A stretch of 44,758 bases of DNA from Desulfurellaceae bacterium (GCA_021296095.1 JAGWBB010000032.1:1-44758); one strand, 5' to 3'. Counted from the first letter of the stretch, positions 9,980 to 19,006 are shown. Numbers and translations are program-made. Notes: a model not told the origin generated them from the sequence alone.

Positions 9980-11056
9980 TCACCTCAACTTCAGCGTACA
10001 CAGCGCCAGCAGCGCGCAAATAATCGACACAATCCAGAACCGGACAATAATCAGGGGTTCCGGCCAGCCCAGCAACTCGAAATGGTGGTGGAGCGGCGCC
10101 ATACGAAAAATCCGCTTGTGGCGCAGCTTGTACGAGGCAACCTGGACAATGACCGAAGCAGCCTCGGCCACAAACACTCCCCCGGCCAGGATCAGGACGA
10201 TCTCCTGCTTGCAGATCAGAGCCACAATACCCAGCGCAGCCCCCAGCGACAGCGCTCCGGTGTCGCCCATAATCATTTGGGCCGGATAGGCGTTGAACCA
10301 CAGAAATCCGAGTCCGGCGGCGGCCAGCGCCCCGCAGAAGATGGCCGCCTCACCCGCACCGGGGACATTCGGCACCTGTAAATACTCGGCTATCTTGGCA
10401 TGGCCGCTGACATAGGAAAACAGGGCGTAGGTCATCCCGGTAATCATCACCGGCCCAATCGCCAAGCCGTCCAGCCCGTCGGTCAGGTTGACCGCATTGG
10501 AGGCGCAGACAATCACCAGGGCGGCGAACGGAACATACCACCAACCCAGATCGGGTCGCAGGTCTTTGAAAAACGGAATCGTCAGGCTGGTGTCGAAGCC
10601 CGGCAGGCAGATCAGACATACGGCCGCCCCCAGGGCCAGAACCAGCTGGCACAGCAGCTTATATTTGCCTCTGAGGCCAATAGAATTTTTGTGCGACACC
10701 TTGCGGTAGTCATCGGCAAAACCGATCGCCCCAAAGCCGACTGTCACTCCCAGTGCCAGCCACACATAGAGATTGCTCAGATCGGCCAGGAGCAGGGTGG
10801 CGATCGCCAGGGAGAACAGAATCAGCGTCCCGCCCATGGTCGGCGTTCCGGCTTTGCTCAGGTGCGCCTGCGGACCGTCGGGCCGGATCGGCTGTCCGAC
10901 CTGCAGGGCGGTCAGCCACGCGATCAGCCGCGGACCGAGGAAAAAGGACACCGTCAGTGCCATGATGGCGGCCAGCAGCGTCCGAAAGGTGATATAGCGG
11001 AAAACGTTGAGCACCGAGTAGCTGGTATGGAGCGGATACAGCAGCAGGTAGAGCAT
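9980..11056 (-). CDS. mraY: Phospho-MurNAc-pentapeptide translocase MraY
   Basis: MraY moves phospho-MurNAc-pentapeptide onto undecaprenyl phosphate to make lipid I in the inner membrane. The 358-residue multispanning product has the diagnostic segments [44 protein letters not shown], and [19 protein letters not shown], which carry the catalytic aspartates. Later motifs are [13 protein letters not shown] and [15 protein letters not shown]. It starts at an ATG that overlaps the murE stop as TGATG. In the common dcw order murF precedes mraY, so the tight overlap with murE shows that no murF fits here. Confidence 0.97.
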   Translation of the reverse strand: MLYLLLYPLHTSYSVLNVFRYITFRTLLAAIMALTVSFFLGPRLIAWLTALQVGQPIRPDGPQAHLSKAGTPTMGGTLILFSLAIATLLLADLSNLYVWLALGVTVGFGAIGFADDYRKVSHKNSIGLRGKYKLLCQLVLALGAAVCLICLPGFDTSLTIPFFKDLRPDLGWWYVPFAALVIVCASNAVNLTDGLDGLAIGPVMITGMTYALFSYVSGHAKIAEYLQVPNVPGAGEAAIFCGALAAAGLGFLWFNAYPAQMIMGDTGALSLGAALGIVALICKQEIVLILAGGVFVAEAASVIVQVASYKLRHKRIFRMAPLHHHFELLGWPEPLIIVRFWIVSIICALLALCTLKLR

Positions 11057-12606
11057 CAGCCGGCCTCCTGTGCGGAGAAATAGTGGCGGACCTCCTCCCG
11101 ATCATCAAAGTGATGCTTGCGGGTTCCGATAATCTGGTAGTCCTCGTGACCCTTGCCGGCAATCACCACCACGTCTCCAGGCCGAGCCCCGGCCAGAGCG
11201 GCCTGAATCGCGGCCCGACGGTCGGTCAGGAGCACATAGCCGTGCCGGGCGGCGGCCAGGGCCGACGGTTCGGCCAGCCGTCGCATCCCGGCCTCGACCA
11301 GACCGCGTTCGGCGTCGGCCAAAATACGCTGCGGCTCCTCGCTGCGCGGATTGTCCGAGGTTAACACAACCAGGTCACTCAGCCGGCCGGCAGCCTGACC
11401 CATGAGCGGCCGCTTGCCCCGGTCCCGGTCGCCACCACAGCCAAAGACCGTTACCAGACGTTCTGGGGTCAGCGAACGCACCGAGCGCAGGGTCTTGTCG
11501 AGCGCGTCGGGTTTATGGGCATAGTCGACAATCACCTCAAACGCCTGGCCGACATTGAGCCGTTCCAAACGCCCGGGTACCCTGGGACAGGCGGCGATGC
11601 CGGTCGCAATCGTCTCTGCCGGTACGCCCAGGGCGTGGGCCGTGGCCGCCGCAGCGACAATATTGTACAGGTGTGGCTCCCCAATCAAGGCCGACGAAAA
11701 CGCGACCGGCCGGCCTTCCAGCCGCAACACCCCGCGCAGGCCGCCCAAGCTCTGTTCACGCGCCGCAATCGAGACCATCGCGTCGGCACGGCAGCCGTAG
11801 GTGATCAGCCGGCCGGGCAGCTGATAGCCGGCCAACTTCCGACCCCACGGGTCATCCACATTGACTGCGGCAAAGCGTCCGGCCTTGGGCGAGTCGGCCA
11901 GACCGGAGCGAAACAGTCTGACCTTGGCGGCAAAATAGTCGTCCAGGTCGGCGTGAAAATCGAGGTGATCTCGGCCCAGATTGGTAAACACCGCGCCATT
12001 CCACTGGCAGCCGCGGACCCGTTCCTGGACCAGGGCGTGGGACGAGACTTCCATGACCGCGTGATCCACGCTCGCGTCGGCCATGGTGGCCAGCAGGGAC
12101 TGGAGTTCGACCGCTTCGGGTGTGGTAAAGGGTGCCGGCTGTTGGCGTCCCTGGTAGCGATAATTGACCGTACCGATCACGCCGGGCGACCAGCCCATGG
12201 CCAGCCAGATGGCCTCCAGCAGGTAGGTCGTGGTGGTTTTCCCACTCGTGCCGGTCACGCCGACCAGCGACAGCCGAGCGCTCGGCTGTCCGTAAAACCG
12301 GTCGGCCATCAGCCCCAGCAGACGCCGTGGCGCCGCGCAGCCAATCAGGCCGAGCGGCCGCGCATAGCCCGACAGCCGCCGTTGGACGGCGGGGTAGTTG
12401 TCGTGGGCCACGACGAGGGCGGCAGCTCCCCCCCGCAGGGCGTGGTCTATGAACGCCGCGCCGTCGGTCTTCGTCCCCGGCAGGGCAAAAAACACGGCTC
12501 CGGGCCGCACCTGCCGTGAATCGTAGGCCAGCTGCTCAATGGGGATGTCCAGGCAGCCCGCGGTCCGCACCTCCAGGCCCGGGGGCAATAGCTCGGCCAG
12601 CCTCAC
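11056..12606 (-). CDS. murE: UDP-MurNAc-tripeptide synthetase MurE (meso-DAP type)
   Basis: MurE adds the third residue to UDP-MurNAc-L-Ala-D-Glu. The 516-residue product has [18 protein letters not shown] as its ATP loop, the [31 protein letters not shown] segment, and the C-terminal [16 protein letters not shown]. The substrate-selecting motif is [15 protein letters not shown] is the meso-diaminopimelate form, whereas lysine enzymes carry other residues there. This supports a Gram-negative-type wall. It starts with GTG in a GTGA overlap with the ftsI stop. Confidence 0.97.
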   Translation of the reverse strand: MRLAELLPPGLEVRTAGCLDIPIEQLAYDSRQVRPGAVFFALPGTKTDGAAFIDHALRGGAAALVVAHDNYPAVQRRLSGYARPLGLIGCAAPRRLLGLMADRFYGQPSARLSLVGVTGTSGKTTTTYLLEAIWLAMGWSPGVIGTVNYRYQGRQQPAPFTTPEAVELQSLLATMADASVDHAVMEVSSHALVQERVRGCQWNGAVFTNLGRDHLDFHADLDDYFAAKVRLFRSGLADSPKAGRFAAVNVDDPWGRKLAGYQLPGRLITYGCRADAMVSIAAREQSLGGLRGVLRLEGRPVAFSSALIGEPHLYNIVAAAATAHALGVPAETIATGIAACPRVPGRLERLNVGQAFEVIVDYAHKPDALDKTLRSVRSLTPERLVTVFGCGGDRDRGKRPLMGQAAGRLSDLVVLTSDNPRSEEPQRILADAERGLVEAGMRRLAEPSALAAARHGYVLLTDRRAAIQAALAGARPGDVVVIAGKGHEDYQIIGTRKHHFDDREEVRHYFSAQEAG

Positions 12607-14531
12607 AGCACACCCTCCTCAACACCGGCCGGCCGGGTCGGAGCCAGGCTCAGACGGTAGAACGGCTGGGCGGTGTGTGGGTCGTGCTGCACGGCCTGAG
12701 CGACGACATAGCCGCTCCCGGTCGTGCTGACCCGCCAGCCGTGTCGGTCGGCCATACGCAGGGCTTCACGCAGGCTGAGACCCAGAAAATTCGGCCGCCC
12801 GAGCTCATCCGGGCTGGGAGACGGGTCGGACCGGGTCGGGCCGGCAACCTGGACCGGAACGGGTACGGCCTCGACGCCCAGCCAAGCCAGAGCCTGGCTG
12901 GCAATAGCCCGGAAAACCGGTGCGGCAACCTGACCGCCATAGTATCCACCCCGACGCGGTTCATCGACAGTAATCGCGATCACCAGCTGTGGCGCATCGG
13001 CCGGTACGATCCCGACAAAAGAGGCAATATGTGTCCGAGCCGAGTAGGCGCCCTCGTCGTCGAGCTTCTGGCTCGTTCCAGTCTTGCCGGCAACCCGAAA
13101 GCCCTTGAGCCGGGCTCGCCAACCGGTTCCGCCGGGTTCAACCACCTGTTCGAGCAGTCCGACCACCTGTTTTGCTGTCTCAGGCCGGACCGTCTGCCAG
13201 ACGTACTGCGGACGGTTGGCCTTGAGCACCGTCCCCTCGCTATCCCGGATGTCCTGGACGACATACGGCCGCATCAACACTCCCTCGTTGGCCAGAGTAG
13301 CAAACGCGGCGGCCAACTGCAGGGGAGTGACCGCCACCCCATAGCCAAAACTCATCGTGGCCAGCTTGATATCCGACCAGTGCCGATCCGCGGACAGCAG
13401 GCCCGAACTCTCGGCCGGCAGATCAATCCCACTGGTCTGGCCCAGACCAAACGCGCGCAGATACCGGAAGTAGGTTTGCTGACCCAGCCGCTCGACGACT
13501 TTGGCCGCCCCGATATTACTCGAGTGCTTGATGATCTCGGCAAAGCTCAGCCAGCCGTGCGGTCGATGGTCGTGGACCGTCCGCCGACCGATCCGATAGC
13601 GACCCTGTTCACAAAAGATTTGCTCCTCGGCGTGTACCAGCCGACTGTCCAGCGCGGCTGCGGCCAGCAGAGACTTGAGGGTCGAGCCGGGCTCGTAGAC
13701 CTCGCTGACCAGCCGATTACGACGGTCTGCGGCCGGTGTGGCCGCCGGGTTGTGGGGATCGAAACTCGGCACCTGGGCCATGGCCAGGACGGCAAAGCTG
13801 CGGGGATCGAGAATGACGACCGTACCGGCCTTGGCCGCATGCGCTTCAACCGCCCGGGCCAATTCGTGCTCGGCGATGTATTGCAGTCTGGCATCGAGGC
13901 TGAGGCGAACCTCGAAGGTCCGGCTGAGTGCCGTGTCCACACCCTGGGCAAAAATCACCCGGCCAAAGGCGTCGCGCAGTCCGGTCAGTTCGGCCGGTCG
14001 TCCGCGCAAATAGTGGTCATAGGACTGCTCGACGCCGGCCAGCCCCTTGGCATCAATATCGGTGAAGCCGAGCAGTGGTGCAGCCAGACTGCCCTGAGGA
14101 TAGACCCGCCGTTCACTCGGCCGACTGCCAACCCCGTCAATACCCAGGCTGCGAACCTGGGCCGCCAGCCGGGGCGAGACCCGGCGTTGTAACCAGACAA
14201 ACGAGGCCGATTTTTTCAGCCGCTGGGCGACCTGTGGAGCCGGCAGGCCCAGGGCGGCGGCCAGAGCCGGCAGCCGCTCATCAATCCCGTCCGACAGCTG
14301 AGCAGGGTGGGCAAAAAGGGACTCGGCCGCCACGCTCAGGACCAGCGGCGTCCCGTTCCGATCAACAATCGTCCCCCGCTGCGAAGTCCAGCGAATCCGC
14401 TTGTGGTGTTGATTGGCCGCCTGGTCGGCCAGCTCCCGGTGTTGGAGAACCGTCAGCTGGACCAGCCGAGCGGCGACCAGCACGAGGCCCAAGCCCATAC
14501 ACAACGCGGCGACCCACAACCGTTTTTTCAT
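12603..14531 (-). CDS. ftsI: Division transpeptidase FtsI (PBP3) with PASTA domain
   Basis: FtsI is the septal penicillin-binding protein that cross-links new peptidoglycan. The 642-residue product has an N-terminal membrane anchor (about residues 5-25) and the dimerisation region RGTIVDRNGTPL. The transpeptidase motifs are SxxK at S283-K286 (STLK), SxN at S337-N339 (SSN) and KTG at 483-485. A C-terminal domain at about 579-631 reads as a PASTA domain (NFLGLSLREALRMADRHGW), absent from the E. coli protein but common in Gram-positive and deltaproteobacteria-type homologues. The ATG is preceded by GAGGAGGGGGG. It lies 9 bases downstream of ftsL. Confidence 0.97.
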   Translation of the reverse strand: MKKRLWVAALCMGLGLVLVAARLVQLTVLQHRELADQAANQHHKRIRWTSQRGTIVDRNGTPLVLSVAAESLFAHPAQLSDGIDERLPALAAALGLPAPQVAQRLKKSASFVWLQRRVSPRLAAQVRSLGIDGVGSRPSERRVYPQGSLAAPLLGFTDIDAKGLAGVEQSYDHYLRGRPAELTGLRDAFGRVIFAQGVDTALSRTFEVRLSLDARLQYIAEHELARAVEAHAAKAGTVVILDPRSFAVLAMAQVPSFDPHNPAATPAADRRNRLVSEVYEPGSTLKSLLAAAALDSRLVHAEEQIFCEQGRYRIGRRTVHDHRPHGWLSFAEIIKHSSNIGAAKVVERLGQQTYFRYLRAFGLGQTSGIDLPAESSGLLSADRHWSDIKLATMSFGYGVAVTPLQLAAAFATLANEGVLMRPYVVQDIRDSEGTVLKANRPQYVWQTVRPETAKQVVGLLEQVVEPGGTGWRARLKGFRVAGKTGTSQKLDDEGAYSARTHIASFVGIVPADAPQLVIAITVDEPRRGGYYGGQVAAPVFRAIASQALAWLGVEAVPVPVQVAGPTRSDPSPSPDELGRPNFLGLSLREALRMADRHGWRVSTTGSGYVVAQAVQHDPHTAQPFYRLSLAPTRPAGVEEGVL

Positions 14532-14540
14532 CCCCCCTCC

Positions 14541-14849
14541 TCATCGTCCTTGCCGGACCGTCTTGACCTGTTTGACCTGCTTGACCTGACCGGCCCGGGG
14601 CAGGCCGAGTCCCAAACGCTGGTGTGCCAGCTGGGCAAGACGACCCGATGCCGTCAGCCGGCTCCACTCGGCTTCGAGGCGGCGCTGCTCGGCCTCAAGC
14701 GTTTGCAGCAGGTGGCGCGTGTCCGACAGCGCATAGCCCGTTGCCACGACCTGGAGCCGGGTCCAAATCTGGGCACAGACCAGACCTAGGCCGAGCAGGG
14801 CAACCAAGCCATGACCCAGCCACCGACGCGCAGGACTCGAGTGCGGCAT
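14541..14849 (-). CDS. ftsL: FtsL-like division protein
   Basis: FtsL proteins are short bitopic membrane proteins that activate the FtsWI synthase through a periplasmic coiled coil. This 102-residue product has one membrane segment at about residues 12-31 (GHGLVALLGLGLVCAQIW). A heptad-like stretch follows (LLQTLEAEQRRLEAEWSRLTASGRLAQLAHQRLGL), as expected for FtsL. Sequence conservation in this family is low, so the call rests on size, topology and position between rsmH and ftsI. The C-terminus contains a QVKQVKQVK repeat encoded by a tandem 9-base DNA repeat (14562-14588), which suggests recent slippage. Confidence 0.85.
   Translation of the reverse strand: MPHSSPARRWLGHGLVALLGLGLVCAQIWTRLQVVATGYALSDTRHLLQTLEAEQRRLEAEWSRLTASGRLAQLAHQRLGLGLPRAGQVKQVKQVKTVRQGR
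14562..14588. repeat. Three-copy 9-base tandem repeat in ftsL
   Basis: The plus strand has three near-identical copies of TTGACCTG plus one base in a row. On the coding (minus) strand they encode the repeated Gln-Val-Lys tail of FtsL. The copies stay in frame because the unit is 9 bases. It looks like replication slippage. Confidence 0.75.
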
Positions 14850-14879
14850 GCTGTTCTTCCTCTCTCCACCAATCTTCCT

Positions 14880-15835
14880 CTAGCCATAGCGCTCTACCGC
14901 CCGCAGCCGCGCGCTGCGGGCACGCGGGTTAGTGGCCACCTCTGATCGGGTCGGGGTCAACGGTTTTGGGGTCAGGATCTTCACCTTTGGAGACCATCCA
15001 CAGGCACACAGCTGGAGCCGGGGCGGACACACACACGAGGCTGCCCAGCGCCGGAAGGCGGTCTTGACCAGGCGGTCTTCCAAAGAATGATAGGCCAGGA
15101 TGACCAGCCGGCCACCCGGCTTGAGCAGACGATAGCCGTCAGCCAGGAAGGTGGACAAATGGTGGAGTTCCCGATTGACCGCAATGCGGAGGGCCTGAAA
15201 CGCCCGGGTAGCCGGATGGACGGGCGAACGGGTCGAGCGGGACGGCCGCTTGATGACCTGCTCGATAGTCCGGACCAGGGCGACGGTGGTGGTCAAGGGA
15301 GACTTTTTACGCGCCTCAACCACGGCTCGGGCCAGCGCACCAGCGGCCGGCTCCTCGCCCCACTCGCGGAAGATCTGACGCAACTCGGCCTGGCTGGCGT
15401 GATTCACCACATCAGCCGCGCAGCCGGGCTCGGTCCGATCCATCCGCATATCGAGCGGACCGGCACGCAGAAAGCTGAAGCCCCGTTCGGCATCCTCAAT
15501 TTGCAGCGAGGAAAAGCCCAGGTCGAGCACCGCAGCGTCAACGCCCGACCAGCCCAGCCGGGCCAGGGTCGCCAGCGAGCGGCTGAAATTTTCCTGGACC
15601 AGGGTGATGCGGGCGCCCCAATCGGCCAGACGCTGTCGGGTCACGGCCAGCGCGTCAGCATCGCGGTCAAGTCCCAGCAGCCTGCCCTTCGGCCCTGTGC
15701 CAGCCAGCACCGCGGCGGCGGTGTCCCCGCCGCCCACGTGGGCCGCAGCCGCAGCTGGGCGAGCGTCTCCTCAAGCATCACCGGCAGGTGGCCTGAAACA
15801 GGGGCACGGGACGGACTGGCCAAGGCCGTCTCCAT
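14880..15835 (-). CDS. rsmH: 16S rRNA m4C1402 methyltransferase RsmH, split by a frameshift
   Basis: RsmH (MraW) methylates N4 of C1402 in 16S rRNA and usually heads the dcw cluster. An N-terminal piece from the ATG at 15835 contains the family signature HLPVMLEETL (residues 16-25). The rest, from about 15737 to 14880, lies in another frame and carries GGGDTAAAVLAGTGPKGRLLGLDRD (SAM-binding motif I), DLGFSSLQIEDAERGFSF, LDMRMD, and the C-terminal AYHSLEDRLVK. The junction is near 15737. By comparison with the family, about 8 residues before motif I are also missing, so the event is a deletion not divisible by three. It could be a real mutation or an assembly error. A GTG at 15737 would give only a truncated 285-residue protein. 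Confidence 0.85.
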
Positions 15836-15863
15836 TAGGCCTGTATGCTGGCACGGATACATA

Positions 15864-15956
15864 TCAGTCTGTGACAGGCACGAAGGGAAAAGGGGTGAAC
15901 CGGAACACGATTTCGTAGAGAACTCGTGGCGCCCGCCAGACACTGCCGCTCCTCAT
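15864..15956 (-). CDS. Possible 30-residue leader ORF upstream of rsmH
   Basis: Between the dcw promoter and rsmH an ATG at 15956 directly follows GGAGGTGGAGG, which resembles a strong ribosome binding site. It opens a 30-codon frame (begins MRSGSVWRAPRVLYE, ends PFPFVPVTD). It would start about 30 bases after the predicted transcription start. mraZ normally occupies this position, but the peptide shows no MraZ-like features. It may be a leader peptide, or an accidental frame in a G-rich leader. No function is assigned. Confidence 0.25.
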   Translation of the reverse strand: MRSGSVWRAPRVLYEIVFRFTPFPFVPVTD

Positions 15957-15992
15957 CCTCCACCTCCCAGTCCTCTGCGACACATCCCCTCG

Positions 15993-16021
15993 ACTATAAT
16001 CGTCAGCATTTTGCCTGTCAA
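15993..16021 (-). promoter_or_regulatory. Sigma70-type promoter of the dcw cluster
   Basis: On the minus strand TTGACA (16016-16021) is followed after exactly 17 bases by TATAGT (15993-15998), nearly consensus for housekeeping sigma70. Transcription would start near 15986, leaving a leader of about 150 bases before the rsmH ATG. This is the only strong promoter I see for the cluster. Confidence 0.75.
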
Positions 16022-16068
16022 GCAAAAATCCTAGGAAACTCAAGCAGTTTGCCGTCACATGACCTGCA

Positions 16069-16095
16069 TTGACTCAGCCCTGCGGCTCCGATACA
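16069..16095 (+). promoter_or_regulatory. Possible promoter of the aminotransferase-serA-purA transcript
   Basis: TTGACT at 16069-16074 is a good -35 element. The -10 is weak: GATACA at 16090-16095 (15-base spacing), or TACACC at 16092-16097 (17-base spacing). A start near 16103 would place the terminator hairpin at 16137-16175 inside the 5' leader. The minus-strand dcw promoter lies back to back about 50 bases away. Confidence 0.4.
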
Positions 16096-16136
16096 CCTTT
16101 TTGCGAACAGCAAGGATGTGTCGAAAGAAAGCTTTT

Positions 16137-16175
16137 GCCTGGACCGTGCCGATCACACGGTCCGGGCGTTTTTTT
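16137..16175 (+). terminator. Strong intrinsic terminator in the 5' leader (likely attenuator)
   Basis: Bases 16137-16148 pair with 16156-16167 in a 12-base-pair, GC-rich stem with one G-T wobble. The loop is 7 bases (CCGATCA), and G plus seven T residues (16169-16175) follow. This is a textbook rho-independent terminator on the plus strand. No plus-strand gene lies upstream for it to end. It lies only about 27 bases before the start of the aminotransferase gene, so conditional read-through of that leader is the simplest explanation. The sensing element is not recognised. Confidence 0.8.
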
Positions 16176-16201
16176 GGTGTGGTTGTGCGCTGGAGCACCA
16201 T

Positions 16202-17392
16202 ATGCAGAAACGGTATTTGTTAACCCCCGGACCGACCCAGGTTCCGCCCGAGGTTCTGCTGCGCATGTCGCAGCCGATGGTCCACCACCGCAGCCCGGAA
16301 TTCAGCCGGCTGTTCGCCGAGGTCCAAGCCGGTTTACAGCGGCTGTTTCAAACCGACCAGGACGTGCTCATCCTGGCCGCCTCAGGCACCGGCGCGATGG
16401 AGGCGGCGGTCTTCAACACCTGCTCGGCCGGGGAGAGTGTGCTGGTCGTCAACGGCGGCAAATTCGGCCAGCGCTGGCTCGAGATCTGTCGGGCGGCGGG
16501 CCTGACCGCAGTCGAAATCCGGGTCGAGTGGGGCCAGGCGGTGGCCGTTGAGACGGTCGCCCGGGCGCTTGAGCAGCACCCTGAAGTACGGGCCGTTCTG
16601 GTCCAGGCCAGCGAGACCTCAACCACGGTTCTGCATCCCGTCCAGGACTTGGCGCGCCTGACCCGCCACACTGATCGCCTGCTGATCGTCGACGCCATTA
16701 CCGCCCTGGGCGCAACCGCAGTCCCAATGGACAGCTGGGGGATTGACATTCTGGTCACCGGTTCACAAAAAGCCCTGATGCTGCCACCGGGTCTGGCCTT
16801 TGTGGCCCTCAGCGCTAAGGCCTGGCAGCGGACCGCAGCGGCCAGCCTGCCGCGCTTCTATTTTGATCTGCGCCGGGAGCGTCAGGCCCAGCACAAGCAT
16901 ACGACCGCCTACACCCCGGCCGTCTCGCTGGTTACTGGCCTGCACGAGGTCCTGCGTCTGCTGGAGGACGAAGGCCTGCCCCAGGTATACGCCCGCCACG
17001 CGCATCTGGCCCGGGCGACCCGGACCGCAGCCCAGGCCCTGGGCCTGCGCTTGCTGGCTCCCGAGCACCCCAGCCCGGCGGCCACCGGGGTGTGGCTGCC
17101 ACCCGAGATAGACGGCGGACAGCTGCTGAACGCCATGCGCACTCACATGGGGGTAGACATTGCCGGCGGCCAGGACCAGCTAAACGGAAAGATCGTGCGC
17201 ATCTCCCATATCGGCTATGCTGGCCCCTTTGACGTGATGATCGCCATCGGCGCCCTGGAGATGGCTCTAGTCTCGTTTGGCTGTGATATCGAACTCGGCC
17301 GTGGCGTTCGGGCGGCCCAGGAAGTCCTGCTGACGGGCTGGTCCGAGTTGAACCCTGTCTCGGAGACGGGTTCGGCAGGCAAAGGCCGTTGA
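16202..17392 (+). CDS. Class V aminotransferase (serine/phosphoserine or alanine-glyoxylate type)
   Basis: This PLP enzyme belongs to the class V group of alanine-glyoxylate, serine-pyruvate and SerC-replacing phosphoserine aminotransferases. From the ATG at 16202 it has 396 residues. Visible features are the substrate loop LLTPGPTQVPPEVL, the cofactor-phosphate region SGTGAMEAAVFN, the Asp of IVDAITALGA, and the PLP lysine K190 in TGSQKALMLPPG. The start follows GGAG at 6 bases; an open extension upstream runs through the terminator hairpin and is not coding. It is immediately followed by serA. This suggests it makes phosphoserine from SerA's product, 3-phosphohydroxypyruvate, but a photorespiratory-type glyoxylate role cannot be excluded. 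Confidence 0.9.
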   Translation: MQKRYLLTPGPTQVPPEVLLRMSQPMVHHRSPEFSRLFAEVQAGLQRLFQTDQDVLILAASGTGAMEAAVFNTCSAGESVLVVNGGKFGQRWLEICRAAGLTAVEIRVEWGQAVAVETVARALEQHPEVRAVLVQASETSTTVLHPVQDLARLTRHTDRLLIVDAITALGATAVPMDSWGIDILVTGSQKALMLPPGLAFVALSAKAWQRTAAASLPRFYFDLRRERQAQHKHTTAYTPAVSLVTGLHEVLRLLEDEGLPQVYARHAHLARATRTAAQALGLRLLAPEHPSPAATGVWLPPEIDGGQLLNAMRTHMGVDIAGGQDQLNGKIVRISHIGYAGPFDVMIAIGALEMALVSFGCDIELGRGVRAAQEVLLTGWSELNPVSETGSAGKGR

Positions 17393-17406
17393 CACAGAGC
17401 ACGACC

Positions 17407-18996
17407 ATGAGCCCCAAGGTCCTCATCACCGATTCCCTGGCTCCGCAAGGACTGGAGCGCCTCCAGTCCTACCCCGGCATCGAAGTCGAAGTGCGGCCCG
17501 GGCTGTCCACGGCTGAGCTGATCCAGCACATCCCGGCCTACCAGGCCCTGATCATCCGCAGCGGCACAAAAGTCACCCCTCCGGTGATTGCCGCCGCAAC
17601 CCAGCTCCAGGTTATCGGGCGGGCCGGGATCGGGGTCGATAATATCGCGGTCGAAGCGGCGACCAAGCGCGGCATTGTGGTCATGAATACGCCGGGCGGG
17701 AATAATGTCACCACCGCCGAGCACGCCCTCTCGATGATGCTGGCCCTGGCCCGGAATATCCCCCAGGCCAACGCCTCGATTCGAGCCGGGCGCTGGGAGC
17801 GGGGCAAATTTACCGGCAGCGAGGTGTGCAATAAGGTCCTGGGCATTATCGGCCTGGGCAACATCGGAGCGATTGTGGCCGAACGGGCGCTGGGACTGCG
17901 CATGCGGGTCATCGCCTTTGATCCGTTCATCACCCCGGAAGCCGCAGCCAAGCTGCGGATCGAGCCGGTGAGCCTGGACGAGTTGTACGCTCAGGCCGAC
18001 TTTATCACCGTCCATACTCCGCTGACCGAAGACACCCGGGGGCTGATTGATCGGGCCGCTTTTGGCCGGATGAAAACCGGGGTGCGGCTGATCAACTGTG
18101 CGCGGGGCGGGATCATTGACGAACAGGCGCTGCTGCACGCCCTCCAGACCGGTTGCGTTGCCGGCGCCGCCCTCGATGTCTTTGTTGAAGAGCCGCCCCC
18201 GGCCTCGCACCCCCTGCTGCAGCTCGACAACGTCATCTGCACCCCGCACCTGGGCGCGGCCACCGACGAAGCCCAGATCAATGTCGCGGTGGCAATCGCC
18301 GACCAGGTCGCCAACTATCTGACCCGGGGCGTGATTCAGCACGCGGTCAATTTTCCGTCGCTGACCCCAAAACTGATCGCCTTCCTCCAGCCCTACCTGC
18401 TGCTGGGTGAAAAACTGGGCAGCTTCTTAGCCCAGCTGATCGGCGAAGCGCCGCGCGAAGTCCACGTCGAATACACCGGCGATATTACCGACTACGACCT
18501 TGCCCCGGCCACCGCTGCGGTTCTGCGCGGGCTGTTGAGCTCTATTCTGGAATCGGACATCAACTACGTGAACGCCCCCCACATCGCCCGCGAACGGGGT
18601 GTGCGGGTGGTCGAGTCGCGCAGCAATCGGCCCAGCGATTTTCTCAACTCGGTCACCGTCAGCATTGTCAGCACGAGTGGCACCAACACGGTCGAGGGAG
18701 CGGTCTTCACCAACAATGTGGTCCGGCTCGTGCGGGTCAACACGTCGTATCTTGAAGCCGTGCCCGAAGGCCATATCATTGTCCTGCACAACCACGACGT
18801 GCCAGGCGTGGTCGGCAGTGTCGGGACGGTGCTGGGACAGCGCGGGATCAATATCGCGGGGCTCGAACTCGGGCGCGAACGGGCCGGCGGGCAAGCCCTG
18901 GCCCTGGTCCATGTCGACGCCCATGTGTCGGCCGAGGTCTTGGACGAACTGCGCGGTCTGGAGTCGGTCATTTCGGCGCAGCAGATTCACCTGTAA
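17407..18996 (+). CDS. serA: D-3-phosphoglycerate dehydrogenase SerA (long form)
   Basis: SerA oxidises 3-phosphoglycerate to 3-phosphohydroxypyruvate with NAD, the first step of serine synthesis. The 529-residue product is the long form. It has a substrate domain and an NAD domain with IIGLGNIGAIVAERA, with catalytic Arg (NCARGGIID), Glu (DVFVEEPPP) and His (ICTPHLGAAT). A 'regulatory' ASB domain follows from about residue 320, and a C-terminal ACT domain (HIIVLHNHDVPGVVGSVGTVLGQRGINIAGLELGR). The ACT domain suggests serine feedback. An in-frame TTG at 17389 overlaps the previous stop, but the ATG at 17407 gives the normal N-terminus. Confidence 0.97.
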   Translation: MSPKVLITDSLAPQGLERLQSYPGIEVEVRPGLSTAELIQHIPAYQALIIRSGTKVTPPVIAAATQLQVIGRAGIGVDNIAVEAATKRGIVVMNTPGGNNVTTAEHALSMMLALARNIPQANASIRAGRWERGKFTGSEVCNKVLGIIGLGNIGAIVAERALGLRMRVIAFDPFITPEAAAKLRIEPVSLDELYAQADFITVHTPLTEDTRGLIDRAAFGRMKTGVRLINCARGGIIDEQALLHALQTGCVAGAALDVFVEEPPPASHPLLQLDNVICTPHLGAATDEAQINVAVAIADQVANYLTRGVIQHAVNFPSLTPKLIAFLQPYLLLGEKLGSFLAQLIGEAPREVHVEYTGDITDYDLAPATAAVLRGLLSSILESDINYVNAPHIARERGVRVVESRSNRPSDFLNSVTVSIVSTSGTNTVEGAVFTNNVVRLVRVNTSYLEAVPEGHIIVLHNHDVPGVVGSVGTVLGQRGINIAGLELGRERAGGQALALVHVDAHVSAEVLDELRGLESVISAQQIHL

Positions 18997-19006
18997 GGAG
19001 AAAGGC

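Noticed and set aside
12516-14192. A 558-codon plus-strand ORF over ftsI
   Set aside because: It is antisense to a complete FtsI with all catalytic motifs and has no recognisable domain.
15836-16060. mraZ before rsmH
   Set aside because: No frame in this interval shows the MraZ duplicated domain, and the space is too short for it. Only a 30-codon ORF is present.
16076-16201. Named riboswitch class (ZTP, SAM-II, serC motif) in the leader
   Set aside because: I compared remembered consensus features, but none fitted convincingly; only the terminator is well supported.
17215-18342. A 375-codon minus-strand ORF over serA
   Set aside because: Antisense to serA, whose domains are all visible in the plus strand; no known family in the shadow.
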